NCBI GenBank assembly: GCA_038224615.1
Contig: JBBRFH010000199.1
Coordinates: 1-6,593 of the forward strand
Length of the DNA stretch: 6,593 nucleotides
From: JBBRFH01 sp038224615
Lineage (GTDB): Bacteria > Planctomycetota > Phycisphaerae > Tepidisphaerales > Tepidisphaeraceae
Direction of reading: 5' to 3'
In this document: positions 6,265-6,593 of the stretch, one piece after another
How positions within the stretch are numbered: the first letter of the stretch is position 1
Layout of the letters: each line of letters begins with the position of its first letter
Notes under the pieces: model-generated
What the model was told of the DNA's origin: nothing
Database searches by the model: none
The model's input: only the letters and a program-made list of their open reading frames with translations
Program-made: the position numbers and the translations under genes

Positions 6265-6359
6265 CGCACCAGAAGGTAGACGCCCAAGCCGAATCCGCAA
6301 GCGACCGCGAATCGCGTTATGTATCGCAAAACCGGCGGCGGCGCGGTATTTGTGGCGGC
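6265..6359. promoter_or_regulatory. Divergent pgeF-coaD promoter region
   Basis: These 95 bases separate two genes pointing apart and must hold the start signals of both unless transcription comes from elsewhere. The only A/T-rich pocket is around 6316-6331 (TTATGTATCGCAAAA), next to a perfect 11-base palindrome CGCGAATCGCG (6306-6316). No good pair of -35 and -10 boxes and no Shine-Dalgarno sequence is visible for either gene. Confidence 0.35.
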
Positions 6360-6593
6360 ATGGCGAAACGGATCGAGCGGCTGGCGGTGTTTCCCGGGCA
6401 GTTTGACCCCATCACCAATGGGCACCTGGACATCATCCGGCGCGGCGTCAAACTGTTCGATGAACTGGTCATCGGTGTCGGCGTCAACCCCGACAAACGC
6501 GAGATGTTCACGCTTGCAGAGCGCGTCGACATGATCGGCGAACTGCTCGCGGACGTGCCAGGGACGCGGGTGCTGGAGTACAAGGGCCTGACC
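6360..6593 (+). CDS. coaD: Phosphopantetheine adenylyltransferase, CoaD (partial, C-terminus beyond the right edge)
   Basis: The first 78 residues are present, about half of a usual 160-residue CoaD, and the frame is open to the last base. CoaD transfers AMP from ATP to 4'-phosphopantetheine to give dephospho-CoA, the penultimate step of coenzyme A synthesis, as a cytosolic hexamer. The nucleotidyltransferase signature is clear: PGQFDPITNGH (12-22) carries the T/HxGH-type motif with H22, equivalent to E. coli H18. NPDKREMFTLAERVDMI (43-59) carries K46, equivalent to K42, followed by the conserved MFTLxER stretch. One oddity is Q14, where the family usually has Thr or Ser (T10 in E. coli, near the reacting phosphates). 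The ATG at 6360 puts the signature at the expected distance from the N-terminus. No Shine-Dalgarno sequence precedes it. It is divergent from pgeF. Confidence 0.95.
   Translation, partial: MAKRIERLAVFPGQFDPITNGHLDIIRRGVKLFDELVIGVGVNPDKREMFTLAERVDMIGELLADVPGTRVLEYKGLT

Noticed and set aside
6317..6583. 88-codon minus-strand frame at the right edge
   Set aside because: Antisense to coaD, which is identified by its nucleotidyltransferase signature.

Overview
This GC-rich window looks like bacterial chromosome. The gene content (an FHA-domain protein with a low-complexity tail, a TIM-barrel sugar isomerase, a TPR-tailed GT-C membrane protein), the weak or absent Shine-Dalgarno sequences and the foldback repeats between genes suggest a Planctomycetota-like or other environmental bacterium. 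This is an inference from style; no marker gene here fixes the phylum. I see no mobile-element gene, CRISPR array, tRNA or rRNA.

Layout, left to right. (1) An FHA-domain gene on the minus strand (start 1026) runs off the left edge. (2) A spacer of about 320 bases (1027-1344) contains small hairpins. (3) A minus-strand xylose-isomerase-like TIM-barrel gene lies at 1345-2181. (4) A divergent spacer (2182-2393) holds a candidate near-leaderless promoter, a 12-bp hairpin and a patch of 9-bp repeats. (5) A plus-strand PurM-family (AIR synthetase-like) gene lies at 2394-3494. (6) A convergent spacer (3495-3847) is dominated by a 182-base foldback element. (7) A minus-strand pair follows: pgeF (5467-6264) and, downstream of it with a 4-base GTGA overlap, a GT-C/TPR membrane protein gene (3848-5470). 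(8) coaD starts at 6360 on the plus strand, divergent from pgeF, and is cut by the right edge.

How the genes relate. PurM (purine synthesis), PgeF (purine nucleoside phosphorolysis) and CoaD (coenzyme A synthesis) are housekeeping nucleotide or cofactor enzymes. They are in separate transcription units and form no visible pathway operon. The only strong operon signal is pgeF followed by the GT-C gene, and their functions have no obvious link. The FHA protein and the isomerase point the same way but are probably transcribed separately.

I do not see a convincing new multi-gene system. The most unusual items are the long perfect-armed palindrome between the convergent genes, the related short-period repeats in the divergent spacer, and the non-canonical active-site motifs in the PurM-like protein and in CoaD.
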